A stretch of DNA of 64,000 nucleotides from Liolophura sinensis. Taxonomy: Eukaryota; Mollusca; Polyplacophora; Chitonida; Chitonidae. The stretch's first letter is position 1; every line of letters begins with the position of its first letter. Shown here in pieces: positions 12,072 to 23,209 of the stretch. A program made the position numbers and the translations under genes. The notes beneath the pieces are model-generated. The model saw only the letters and a program-made list of their open reading frames with translations. It was not told the origin of the DNA and searched no databases. Where the stretch lies: contig NC_088296.1 in NCBI RefSeq assembly GCF_032854445.1, positions 4,115,246-4,179,245 of the forward strand, in the 5' to 3' direction.

Positions 12072-12510
12072 CCATCGGGTAATTATTCATTACATCTTTT
12101 CCATCATATTATAATTTGTTGAAATAGACTTTAATTAGACTGTTTTGTTAAGTCTTTTTTTTTTTAAAAAATGACCAGTTTGTAGATGTTTTAGTTAATG
12201 TTAGCAGTGTGGCTAATTCAGTATGTATAGCTTCTTCTGCAAAGTGGTCAGTGATCTGTCACAAGCTTACAGCTTGGTGTAGTTATACACAGTCTGTCTG
12301 ACTTGTCCTGAACATCAGTGTCAGTTTTCTTTCAGACAAAATACATGTAGATAATGACTGGGTAGTTTTATTTCTAGTGATGGTGACTTGTAAATCAGCA
12401 TAATCAGGAGTGTAATTGAGCAAAACAGGTCAGAGTTTGTACTTGACAATACGTATAGTCAACATGTTACATGTAGTAGGATGTACATTTGTGACAAAAA
12501 ACCTTGTAGA

Positions 12511-12516
12511 AATAAA
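12511..12516 (+). terminator. Candidate poly(A) signal of the TRIM gene
   Basis: First AATAAA found downstream of the TRIM stop codon, about 440 nt on. Others lie at about 13247 and 13288. Position-based guess. Confidence 0.3.
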
Positions 12517-13984
12517 TAACCAATAGTCTGTATATATAGAATAGTGCACTTACCACGTAACTAACCACAAAATTGGGTTACACTTTGTCAAAACTGCTCT
12601 TGTTTGGTGCACTGGTCTCTTGTACCTTACTTCGTGGAAACTTGCCGCAGTATTTCACCCAACTGAAAAAAAATGTTTTGCCTCTCACAGAACACGAGTA
12701 CCTCAATATCGGGTCTAACTACCAAAAACAGCCTTTTTCCAAATAACTTTCTCAGAAAGTGGCTAAGGGTATAGAAAATTATTTTTCTTACCATGATCAG
12801 GCCAGTACGTCACAACCCATGAGTGGTTTCAGATTAAATCGTAAAAACGGACCAGATCAGATTGACGTTGTTGTTGCAGCGCGTTACACAAGATAATTCT
12901 GTTTTGAATTCCGGTTGACCCTATGTTGTCTGCATGATGAGGTTAATCCTATGCTGAACAAGAACTGTTTTAGGATGCCATTATCTTGATAACATTGTCA
13001 GCTGTAAGTTTCTCCTTTCCTAAACGTTTCTCTGTTTGTCAACTTTGCTTATTCAAACTTTGGCGTTCACAACAGTTTGTCATGATCTGGGCATAGTTTG
13101 AGTATGTGACATGTTTACAAGAGTAAATATTTGAAGCTGTTTATCAGATTTTTATCTTCAGTATAAACACATTGACATTTACTGGACTATTTGTGTTTAT
13201 TGAATACCTCTACCACATTACTATGTAAACATCTAACATATTTTCTGTAATAAACAGTTACGTCTTAGTTACTAAACATTTTTTTATGAATAAATACCCG
13301 TTGGCATTAATCCAAACTACAATAAAAATGTGTTTAGAAAACACTTTTTTTTTAGTGTGTACTGTACATCTTTAACCTTTTCAGCCGCTGAAATCTTTAC
13401 TGGAATCTGTGCATACATTTATTAGGAAAATGATGCTAAAATGATTTGTTTGTGTCACTCAGTATGTAAACTTCATAAAAATGTGCCAATTATTTCTCTA
13501 CGCTCCGTAGTTCTCTAACAATATTTCAGATATATGTATTGTGGCTATAACCTTTTTTCCTTTAAATGACTTCTACATGTAAGTGCTGTGATATGACCTG
13601 TGACATGTATTATTGTATTCACTGTCCTCTAAGCATTACGCCCACATTGTGATATTTTCTAATATAGTTTCTAAACATATGCATGTACATCAATTATGTC
13701 GCAATTTATTCAGAATATAGTTTGTTTTAACTCCTTTTTTTCTTTGTTTTTTTTTACTTGTATGTCCTTAGCTTGATGAAGTAATTATAGTATCATTGTT
13801 ACATTTGTTTTTTTAATTCAGATCCTGTCAACCCTTTTTCTTTCATAAATGTAAACAACTTTTCTTGTACACCTGTTAACGTTGATTCTCTTTTATTCCT
13901 ACATGTATGAATAACTACGACATGAACTGTCTCCTTCTTATGTTTAATTAACTTCACCCAGAGCTGCAGACCTACACGTCCTTA

Positions 13985-14125
13985 ATTTTCTCTGGTCATA
14001 AGTGGGAAGGTCGTGAGTTTCCCCCGCGCTCTGCCCAATTTCCTCCCATCATAATGATGACCACTGTCATATAAGTGAAAAATTGCGTACAGCATAAAAC
14101 ACCAGTCAAATAAATAAATAAGTAC
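13985..14125 (+). mobile_element. SINE-A copy, head missing
   Basis: Contains the SINE-A body (GTGAGTTTCCCCCGCGCTCT, then TTTCCTCCCATCATAATG) and 3' end (CATAAAACACCAGTC) with the CAAATAAATAAATAA tail. Confidence 0.8.
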
Positions 14126-14811
14126 ATGTGCTTAAAGTAAATTAACATATATATCCCACACCCTGACATTATCTGCTTGTAAGTTTTTCACAGCTGGCTT
14201 GTAATGGTCATGTGTCACTATGTGTGCTGTACAGAAAAGATTAATAGTTTCATTTTAGGTTTAACCTCCAAGACCACCTTTCGTCACCAACTTGATGTGC
14301 AGCTCAATTCATGTATCCAAAGGGCTTCTGTTGTCATCTGTGACTTTGTCTGGGTGTTTTTGAGTTCCCATACATGTATTTTCAGTAAAACACACAACAA
14401 TGTGTCAATGTAAAATCAGCTGGTAATCATCTTTGATCTCTGAACTTTGAAAATGTGAAAGTCTGGCTTGTACCTGATTTACTTTAGGATGCAGCTTCAT
14501 CCCCAGTACTGTTGCTATGACAACCTGTGGTCAAGATTATGAGGTAACTGCACCATCTCATCAGCTTGCTGTTATTTTCATGTCATTTTTTGTTGTATTC
14601 ATGTATGATTCAGTGACATTTTGCCAATCTGTCTTTTGTGTTCCAACTTCTGAAACATATGTTTAATAAAAATAAGTGATTGTGTAATATGTAATCGTCG
14701 TTTGAATGGTTGAATTACAGTGTCAATAAAATGTAGTATACACACTTAAATCATGCACAATATGTAGCATTTTTGCAGTTTTACGTATACCAATTTCACA
14801 ATCAACATGTT

Positions 14812-15572
14812 CAAGTTACCTGATGTGTATCTTCTCAGGTGTGTTTCCTCTCTATATGATAACTTGTTCGTATATTATCTGATAAGACCTGATGTGTATA
14901 TCTTCTCAGGAGAGATGGTTTTTCCCCTCTCTCTAATACCGGGCCCACACATTACCTGATGTGTGACTTCTCAGGAGACCTCGTTTTCCCCTCTCTCTAA
15001 TACCGGGTCCATACATTACCTGATGTGTAACTTCTCAGGAGAGCTGGTTTTCCCCTCTCTCTAATACGGGGTCCATACATTACCTGATGTGTAACTTTTC
15101 GGGAGGGGCTGGTTTTCCCTTCTCTCTAATACCGGGTCCACACATTACCTGATGTGTAACTTCTCAGGAGAACTGGTTTTCCCCTCTGTCTAATACCGGG
15201 TCCACACATTACCTGATGTGTAACTTCTCAGGAGAACTGGTTTTTCCCTCTCTCTAATACCGGGTCCACAAATTATTTGATGTGTAACTTCTCAGGAGAG
15301 GTGGTTTTTCCCTCTGTCTAATACCGGGTCCACACATTACCTGATGTGTAACTTCTCAGGAGAACTGGTTTTCCCCTCTCTCTAATACCGGGTCCACACA
15401 TTATTTGATGTGTAACTTCTCAGGAGAGGTGGTTTTTCCCTCTGTCTAATACCGGGTCCACTCATTACCTGAATTGTAACTTCTCAGGAGGGCTGGTTAC
15501 ATCCTTGCGATAACCCCCTCTAATACCGGGTCCACACATTACCTGATGTGTAAGTTCTCAGGAAAGATGGTT
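14812..15572. repeat. 64-bp minisatellite, about 11 copies (copy A)
   Basis: The unit is built on ATTACCTGATGTGTAACTTC, TCAGGAGAACTGGTTTTCCC and CTCTCTAATACCGGGTCCAC. Same family as 23210-26085 but shorter and more homogeneous. Confidence 0.92.
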
Positions 15573-15629
15573 TTCCTCAATCTTAAGGCTTTAAGCATAT
15601 TGAAGGCTGAGTTTTATAGTCACTATAAA

Positions 15630-15760
15630 GAAGGCGAAATCCAGCTCATGCTGGTTTCCTCTCCGGTCGTACATGTACGTGGAACGGTATACTAGCAACT
15701 TGTGGATGGTCGTATAAATGAAACATTACAGAGTGCGGCGTAAAACACCAACCAAGTACA
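15630..15760 (+). mobile_element. SINE-A copy with internal loss
   Basis: CTCATGCTGGTTTCCTCTCC to GCGGCGTAAAACACCAACCA, with part of the body missing. The same shortened SINE sits in duplication copy B at 26485, so it was present before the duplication. Confidence 0.75.
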
Positions 15761-16049
15761 TGTGTATAAAGAAGGCTCCTTATTAACTCTCCACAGGTGA
15801 AGTTCTAAAATTACCAAGGTTGGGCTTCAAGCTATTATGCTGGGCAGGATCCAAAATTTTAACTCATGATTTCATGGTGGAATCGTAACTGACAGACCCA
15901 CAGTACATGTAATGCCTCACATAATGTGAGGGGAAGCGAAGAATTCAGTTAACCCACGACTCTTTCCTTGTGTAGGATGATATGATAGATGTGATGGGCG
16001 CCAGGTGACGAGGTATTGACGTAAAAAGCTACAAAATCAGTGGGGTGGG

Positions 16050-16102
16050 AGGATGTGTGTGTGTGGGGGGGGGGGGTGGGGGGTGGGGGGGGTGGGGGGG
16101 GG
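16050..16102. repeat. G-rich low-complexity run
   Basis: GTGTGTG followed by long G runs interrupted by single T or A. Absent from copy B, so it expanded after the duplication. Several G runs could support a G-quadruplex. Confidence 0.85.
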
Positions 16103-16258
16103 GAGCTAAGTATATATGTTACATAGAAGGTGTGCATCACGATATTAAGAGTTAAAGCATGGAGTGTGAAATAAATACAGCGCGCCTGGCGTTAGACGTA
16201 TGTCATAACACATCACAGCAGCTCGTAAAAATCATTAATTTAAAGTTTTATCAATTAG

Positions 16259-16480
16259 GGGAGAGTGGGGCATAACGGACTAGCTAACTCTGGAGGGTCA
16301 GGTGCTAGTCTCGGTAGTTCCTTGGGTAGTGTACAAACGATTATGTGATAATCGCCTACGTAAACTCTCATTATAAACATAGCCAGGAACCTCACATGCC
16401 GACGGTTGCGCCAGTTGTTGAAAAAACGCTCACAACATAAAAGTCCGTTTTGCCCCGTACGTCAGGGCAAAACGGACCTA
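16259..16480. mobile_element. MITE-like segment with repeated inverted motif
   Basis: GTCCGTTTTGCCC (16443-16455) and its exact reverse complement (16465-16477) flank a 9-nt spacer. A near copy, GGGGCATAACGGAC, sits near 16268 and is also inverted relative to 16443. The left edge reads TTAGGGGAGAGTGGGG. This suggests the termini of a small DNA transposon, but the exact ends and target-site duplication are not clear. Confidence 0.4.
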
Positions 16481-16499
16481 TAGCGTTTTGCCTCATGAG

Positions 16500-17209
16500 A
16501 TATTTGACACGTAACTAGGCACTGGCATTACGCTTTTTACTCTTTTAGTTTAAATGAGGTAAACAAAGGATTTCCAACACACATCATGTAATATTCAGAG
16601 CCACGAATGATACAGATAACTGTGCAACAGCTATGGTAGACTCACACATGTATGCCGGTGTGAAAAAGGCACAAATATGAGTTTTTTTCACTTCTATGTA
16701 CAGTGTTTTCCATAAAAAGTTTGCACATTTAATGAATTTTAACTAAAAAGCATACTTGATATTAACGTATAAGATAACAGTTGTTAGAGAGAATCAGAAA
16801 GATTTCATCGGACAATAAATCCAACTTGTTGGTTTACAAGCGTTGTCTACATTTACATGTACGAAGTCCTACAAGTGTGAGGAAGGACACCTGAACTGCA
16901 TCCCAGGCTGGAGTTGAAAAGCGTTTACTTGGCACTTAACACAAAAATACACTCAGATGTGTAACTTTGGTTTTAAGTTTTGATATGTAGGCCAATATAC
17001 AGTTTTATTTTTCAGTTTAAAAGTAAAATATATAACAAGCCCCTATATGATTTCCAATATGACTTCAAACAAATGTCCAATGACATTTATATGTAACCCA
17101 TTATTGATATAATTCATTTTGCTGAAAAATGTATATTTCCAATACTTATAAATACATATAATAAATAAAATTAAAAAGTTGGTCATTAAAATATATTCAA
17201 AGATAATTA

Positions 17210-17243
<34 letters not shown>

Positions 17244-17460
17244 GTCTGTCTAAATAGTAATATACAGCTGTAAATGAATGATACAAGAACACGTGATCAG
17301 CAAAGTCAGAGGTTGCAATACCCTAGATGGCTATAAACTCCTTTGTTAACTGTGACAAATGCAGACATTGCAGATACTTATGTTGCTACCTTTTCTTTCA
17401 TTTTCTTTTATCTGTACTGGTTTTTCTAAAAAAAAAAAATATGTTTCTATATCGTGGTTA
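16500..17460. other. AT-rich non-coding stretch with a (TA)n run
   Basis: A TA run lies at about 17211-17240. No coding or mobile feature was recognised. Confidence 0.5.
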
Positions 17461-17461
17461 A

Positions 17462-17735
17462 GCAGCTTATTTATTTATTTGATTGGTGTTTTACGCCGTA
17501 CTCAAGAATATTTCACTTATACGACAGCGGTAAGCATTATGGTTGGAGGAAACCGGGCAGAGCTCAAGGGAAACTCACGATCATTCGCAGGTTGCTCCCA
17601 GACCTCCCTGTGTACGGCCGGAGAGGAAGCCAGCATAAGCTGGACTTGAACTTACAGCGACCGCATTGTTGAGAGGCTCCTGGATCATTACGCTGCGCTA
17701 GCGCGCTAACCAACTCAGCCACAGAGGCCCCGTCG
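17462..17735 (-). mobile_element. SINE-A, near full length
   Basis: On the minus strand: a tRNA-like head with A-box (TGGCTGAGTTGGTTAGCG) and B-box (GTTCAAGTCC), the body, then TTGAGTACGGCGTAAAACAC and an AATAAATAAATAA-type tail. The best complete copy of this family here and a good reference for the others. Confidence 0.88.
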
Positions 17736-17892
17736 GCGAGTTTTAGCATAACCATTTAGGACAATGCTTAATACTGGCCTTAGCATTTTATGGTCCATGA
17801 TGTCTTCACGACGGTCATTGGCGTACCAGGGTATAATTTTGGAGTTTTAGATTTGTCGACGACTTACGAATAGTTCTTTCTGCAGCTGTTAA

Positions 17893-18445
17893 AATAACTT
17901 TGCTTGATCTGAGGAGAGCATTGGATGGTATGGAAGTCTGACGGGGAAAGAGCATTGGGGTAGGGGGTGGAAGTCACTTTATCTGTCCTGAAAAGAGCAT
18001 TGGAGGGGATGGAAGCCGCTTTGTTTGATCTCAGAAGAGCATTAGATGGTATGGAAGCCACATTGTCTGTTCTGGAAAGAGAAATGCAGGAAATGGAAGC
18101 CTCTTTGCCTAACCTGGTAAGAGCACTGGAAGGAATAGAATCCCCTTTGTCTGACCTGGAAAGAGCCTTGGGGGGAATGAAAGTTGCTTTGTCTGTCATG
18201 GAAAGAGCATTGGATTCATAGAAGCCACTTTGTTTAATATGATTAGAGTACTGGATGGTATAGAAGCCACTTTGTCTGTTCTGGAGAAAGCATTGCAAGG
18301 GATGGAACCCGCTTTGTTTGATCTGGGACGAGCAATCGAGGGGATGGAAACCGCCTGGGAACAGCATTGGAGGGAATGGAAGCCCCGTTCTTTGACGTGG
18401 GAACAGCACTGGATGGAATTTAAGCCGCTTTGCCTAACCGGGAAA
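17893..18445 (+). repeat. 42-bp repeat, reads as 14-residue coiled-coil repeat
   Basis: About 13 diverged units of 42 bp. On plus, from 17967 to 18221, it reads as repeats like EAALFDLRRALDGM, EATLSVLEREMQEM, EASLPNLVRALEGI. Each is 14 residues, two heptads with regularly spaced Leu and Met, so it would form a coiled coil. A stop at 18219-18221 breaks the frame, and a new frame runs 18230-18493. The antisense strand is also open. No splice-supported gene was found around it. It could be an exon cluster of an unknown gene, a pseudogene or a plain minisatellite. Confidence 0.7.
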
Positions 18446-18449
18446 GACC

Positions 18450-20450
18450 ATTGGTATGCGTATTTGCATGTTTGTATTTACTGGTTTCTCTAACGTTTCG
18501 TTTTCGTTTCCAGTGTTAACTTTAGAGATAAAGGTTTATATATGCGAAGATATATCCGAGCTGTACCTTATATAACATTCAATTGGCTTGCGTGGGTCTA
18601 TTCTAAAGATCCAGAAATGAGATACAGTTGCTACCCCCACGTTTAATATATGAGACGTCAACCATGCGACACATTTATATTATCTATAATAAATACACGT
18701 ACTGTAAAGTACAAGGTGTACCAGTGAGGTCACGCCTTTAAGTCCAGCTAACAGAGCCTTACGTTATTAAGTTCATTTTCGCTGTATGGTGAGTTGCAAT
18801 GGATGTCCACTATGAAAGAAAAGATCTCCTAATCTGTGTGCCCAATACCACTATATGTGACGAATAATATTATTAGTTTTAGAAGAAGCCTTCCGGTATA
18901 ATATGCCTGTTTGTACATGTATATAATGGCAGTTTATTTGAAGAGTCTTCTAGGATGTCATGGCTTTCACTTTGACTGCTTTTTGTAAAGGTAGGAGAGT
19001 AAACAAAGCAACAGACTTCAAAAAAAAATATTTCCTTCCTGGCTTGCTCAAATTTGCTATTTATCTCAAGGATAGACTAATTTCCAACCGCTTTTCTCTA
19101 AGACTCGGTACATTCGTTCACATGTATGATGTTTCCATGGTAGTAACAACTAACATGGCCGACACGTAGGCACATGTGGAATATTACCTTGGACTGTTGT
19201 TTTGTAACGATGGTTAAAAACGCGTCTCTGGATGACCGCTTATCTGGGTGAGTACCCCAGCTTCAGCATTTTGTGTCATGGTCATGGAGGATTTCATTAT
19301 TCCAGCTCCCTTGCTGCCTGATTTCTTCAATTCAGTTATCTTCATTCATTCATTTTATTAGCTTACAAGGAATAAAATAGAAAAAGAAAGAAAAACAATG
19401 ATACATCTGGATAATCGACAAGAAAAGGGACATTCCATCAACAATAAAAGTTTCCTAAATTACTTACTTCTCCCTGAACAGTGGGCTGGTATCTTACTTT
19501 GTTGTAACCAAATATGTTTCGGGATTGAACGTAACCTTAGTTGTTTTAAATTTGGGCATTCCATTCGGAAATGGTACTCATTGCCTTCTCTGGTAGTATC
19601 ACACTTTGTAATCATCGATCATTTCTGTTTTAATTTTACCAAAGACCTGTCTCTACGGGGAGTCTGTGGTTACTTGTGGTAAATGTAGCAAGACCTTTGC
19701 AAGTCTTTGGATTTAACACTGACATATAAAGTTCATATGTAATATCCTTACTTCTGATTCCATATGTAACCAAATCCAGATTCACACAAGACATTTTCGA
19801 CCAATGATAACGATATAAAATGATATACATTGCGTAAAGAGTACATCGGTTGATAGTTACAGGTGAAGAAAATATAAACATCGCATAAAATTCAGATGAA
19901 AGTGTGCCAAAAGTTAGTCGTAAATTCATATATTCACAACATAAGTTCTTCACTAGTTACCGAGTCATTACAATCAAAAAATAATCTGTTACATTTAACA
20001 GGAAATCTGTTGTGTGAATGATGACAGAATGCGTTCTGTTAATATAACACAGTATTCTGTAATATTCAACACGATGTTCTCTTTGTCTGATAGAATCGTT
20101 ATATTAAATAGTCAGGCCATTTGTGTTATATTTAAACGTAAGAAAACAAAAACAGTTCAGATGAAAACGTGCCACAAGTTAGTCGTAAATGTGGTCTTCA
20201 ATATTTTTTCTTTAAAGAGAAAAAGACACCGAAAATGATTCTTGTATGATGAGCATTTGTGGTCAAATTTTGGTTACATTGTTTCATAAATATATTTCCA
20301 CTAGAATTTGGTCTTTTCAGCTAATAAATGTGTTCAAATTGGATTTTGATCATATCTATATTTTTAATATATTCACAAATATTATCATAATTCAGATTAA
20401 ATGCCTATGTTTGTATGGAAAGAACAAATTTACATTCAAATACTAAGTAA
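18450..20450. other. Non-coding stretch, one short direct repeat
   Basis: A segment of about 36 nt containing GTTAGTCGTAAAT occurs at about 19889 and again at about 20154, with two differences in the shared core. Nothing else was recognised. Open frames are short and AT-rich. Confidence 0.45.
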
Positions 20451-20469
20451 ATTTATTAGACACACATCA

Positions 20470-20880
20470 CATTCATATTTAGAGCATTATTATGCAACAA
20501 GGATAAATACCCACTAGATTGTAAACATATTTGTATTGCAGAGTAAATCTACGAATTTATAACCCCAGTTATTCACTTTACCTATCTCTTTCAAAAATAT
20601 CTGCCTTTCGACACCTATACTGTTTAGGAACTGCGGTCTTAACACAAAAGATGCATTATTACTATCTCACTCAATATAATCAGTCAACAAGTCCTCTGTT
20701 TCAATGTAGTCACTTATCATAGCAAATATATAGCGAAAGTTGAAATCTCCCATCAACCACATTCGTTTAAAGCTGGGTCCAAGCGTTTGATGTCATCTTG
20801 TAGTTCTATAAAACAATGTTCGGTATTGTCTGATCTTATAAGAACTCCAATGACAGATTGTTCACTCTTTTGGCATGATG
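20470..20880 (-). mobile_element. LINE endonuclease fragment
   Basis: On the minus strand, from about 20860 downwards: NTEHCFIELQDDIKRLDPAL, a frameshift, then RMWLMGDFNFRY and DYIETEDLLTDYI. LMGDFN is the catalytic-region motif of the endonuclease (EEP-fold) domain of non-LTR elements, and the acidic DxIExxDL stretch that follows is typical. Stops and frameshifts show it is dead. Confidence 0.55.
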
Positions 20881-20929
20881 GTTTGTAACATAACATAATT
20901 TGAGACAGATATTATATCAATGTCTCTTA

Positions 20930-21135
20930 ATCGTGTTCCCAACGCGGCGAAATGACCCCAGAACTTCTCACCTATGCGGTAGTTGTGAGATCAAGCTCAA
21001 GCTGACTTCGTCTCCGGACTGGGTCGTCATGGGTTTTCCCCGAGTTCTACCCGGTTTCCTCCCACCATTATGTTGGCTGCCGTCGTATAAGGAAAATATT
21101 CTTGAGTATGGCGTAAAACACTAAACAAATAAATA
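20930..21135 (+). mobile_element. SINE-A copy
   Basis: A partial head with B-box-like GAGATCAAGCTC, the body (GGGTTTTCCCCGAGTTCTAC, then CCGGTTTCCTCCCACCATTA), the 3' end TTGAGTATGGCGTAAAACAC and the tail AAACAAATAAATAAA. Confidence 0.85.
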
Positions 21136-21194
21136 AACCGCTTAATCGTGTTTCAGTATGAAAAGAGCACCACTCACGTCAGGCTCTAAAAGTG

Positions 21195-21490
21195 TTCTGT
21201 AGGGAGATCTAGGATCGAGCCCGCGTGGTGTCATACCAAAAAATGGCACTTACTGCTGCTGCCTTGCTAATTGAGAGGTTAGAACAGGGCAACAGGGCTG
21301 GTTGGCCTTGTGTCAGTATAATTTGACTGGGTGAGGTGTCATGTCTGGTGTCTTCGGCATGACACTTCAGTGACGACAGCGCTTTGGCGCTATGGACTCG
21401 CCTTGCCACAAGAAGACTCAATACATGTACACACACCTAATGACTGCTCGTCGTCCTAGGACTGAAAAATTGTTAAGTACCACGTATAAT
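21195..21490 (+). mobile_element. SINE-B copy
   Basis: A partial tRNA-like head (AGGATCGAGCCCGCGTGG), the body with GTGTCAGTATAATTTGACTG and GGTGTCATGTCTGGTGTCTT, and the 3' domain through GAAAAATTGTTAAGTACCAC. Confidence 0.8.
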
Positions 21491-22255
21491 TCCGAACATA
21501 CATAAATACATATTAAAAGTATTGTGTGTCGTTGTCAACATCCATCTGGGGATGGGCAGCACCGGTGGACTGGTTGAGACGAGACAAGTAAGGTGACTGT
21601 TAAACAGGTACTGCTGAACAGGTACTGCTGAACAAGCACCAAAATTGCCTGCAGTCAGTGACACGTAACAACACAAGCTCTACACATGGTTGTGTTTTAA
21701 GCTCATGTTCGTGCTAAGAAAATGAAGTTAGAACACTTTTTCTAATTTATATTGTTAAAGTCCATAAGCTGGGTTTCGACGACAAGAACCAATTGCCTCG
21801 GGTGACATCATAATTCGCGTGTTACAATTCCATACCACCACACGAAGCTTGCAATTTTCACTTCAACATATCAAAAATGCAACCTAGCATTACCACCATT
21901 TTTTGAGATGTGGTTGCTTAAATTGAAGTCATAGCATTCCGTCACCTTGGTAACCTCCAGAGGGATAGGAAGTAACAATGGCAAAAAGTTTTAAGTTCTA
22001 TCTAAAACATACAAAATTCTGATATATTTTCACTAGTTGCAAACTAGCAGTGCAGATTTTTTTGTAGTGCATCAGCAGCCTAAAATGTCTGTACATTTGG
22101 CAGTATTGCCCAATCAGTGCTCCTTCACTTCAGTTCGGCAGAAAATCTTCCACCCAACTACATGAATTGCGCATGTGTAACCGAAATATGCGATGTGCCA
22201 CCGAAAGTAGCACATCTCGTGAAACCACTCAACGTCTTGCACTGGACGCTCCCTA
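21490..22255. other. Non-coding stretch, nothing recognised
   Basis: Contains a small direct duplication, CAGGTACTGCTGAACA, at 21606-21635. No gene or element was recognised. Confidence 0.45.
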
Positions 22256-22257
22256 AT

Positions 22258-22560
22258 ATGTCCGGGCTATAACTCCAACTGTTTTTCACGCGGAATTTTC
22301 ATTTTTGGTGAATATATGCATACACTGATTACGATGTGACGCGACTCACATTTGTCCATTTCCGCGGTAGCCATGGTTACCAGGCAGTCATTTTCCCTAT
22401 AAATACTGTATAAATAGATATGATTTCGTGTCCGCGCTATACTCCAACTGTTTTCCACAAAGAGTTTTAATTCTTGGTGGATACATAGTTACACGATTGT
22501 CGACGTTTCACAACTCACGTGTTGTCATGGTAACCACTTATTTATCATCGACACCCATGA
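22258..22560. repeat. Two-copy tandem duplication, about 174 bp
   Basis: Both copies contain TATAACTCCAACTGTTTT or TATACTCCAACTGTTTT, then a shared TTGGTGAATA / TTGGTGGATA block and a CATGGTTACC / CATGGTAACC block. Confidence 0.65.
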
Positions 22561-23209
22561 AGATTCCCCTCAGCGGTTATACTCACCACAATGCTGCTGG
22601 TAATCTTTTATACACTTCAAGCAAATGCGTTTGTTGGGGCGTATGTTGTGTTCACCTGAGCTCTTGTTAGTGATAGTGACATGTAAATCAGCATAATCGG
22701 GAGTATCACTGAGCAAAACAGAATGCCATTTATACATGACAATACATACAGTCAACATGGTGCATCTGTGGCTTTGTCAGGGTGTTCTTTCCGTTTAGAA
22801 TCCCGATACATGTATTTTAAAACACACAACAATGTTTCTATCTAAAATCAGGTGTCAAATCATCTTTGATTTCTGAACTTTTACCTGATTTACCTTAAGA
22901 AGTGGCTTTATATCACCAGTACTGTAGCTATGGCAATCTGTGATCAAGAGTGCGTGTTGTACACAAGTGCACTGTTCTGTTTCCACAGCTTTTTTTTTTG
23001 TTTTTGTGTTTTTTTTAAATCAATTGTTCTTGTATTGATATGTGACTGACATATGAGTCGTGAGGTGATATTTTGCACATTGTCTGTCCTTTGTGTTCCC
23101 ACTTCTGAAGCATATGCTCACTAAAGTTAAATGAATGTGTATGTCTTCATAGTGTCTTTCACCGTATGTAACAGTTTTATGTATACCACTTTCACATTTA
23201 ACTAGTTCA

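Larger units (their letters stand above)
12468..14335. other. 1.9-kb segment present in copy A only
   Basis: Copy B jumps from GTCAACATGG (about 22752) straight to the sequence matching 14335. So either this segment was inserted in copy A or lost from copy B. It is AT-rich with no open frame of note and contains one SINE-A at 13985. Confidence 0.6.
12377..16255. other. Segmental duplication, copy A
   Basis: Blocks here recur in the same order at 22669-27060. Examples: TAAATCAGCATAATC at 12394 and 22684; TTTGTCTGGGTGTT at 14345 versus TTTGTCAGGGTGTT near 22773; the 64-bp arrays; CTCCTTATTA near 15776 and 26625; and GATATTAAGAGTTAAAGCA at 16141 and 26936. The copies are clearly diverged, with many substitutions and indels, so the event is old. 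No coding exon was found within it. Confidence 0.85.

Noticed and set aside
17465..17735. tRNA gene from the A-box and B-box signals
   Set aside because: The tRNA-like part is the head of a SINE, lacks a proper cloverleaf, and recurs with the same body and tail many times.
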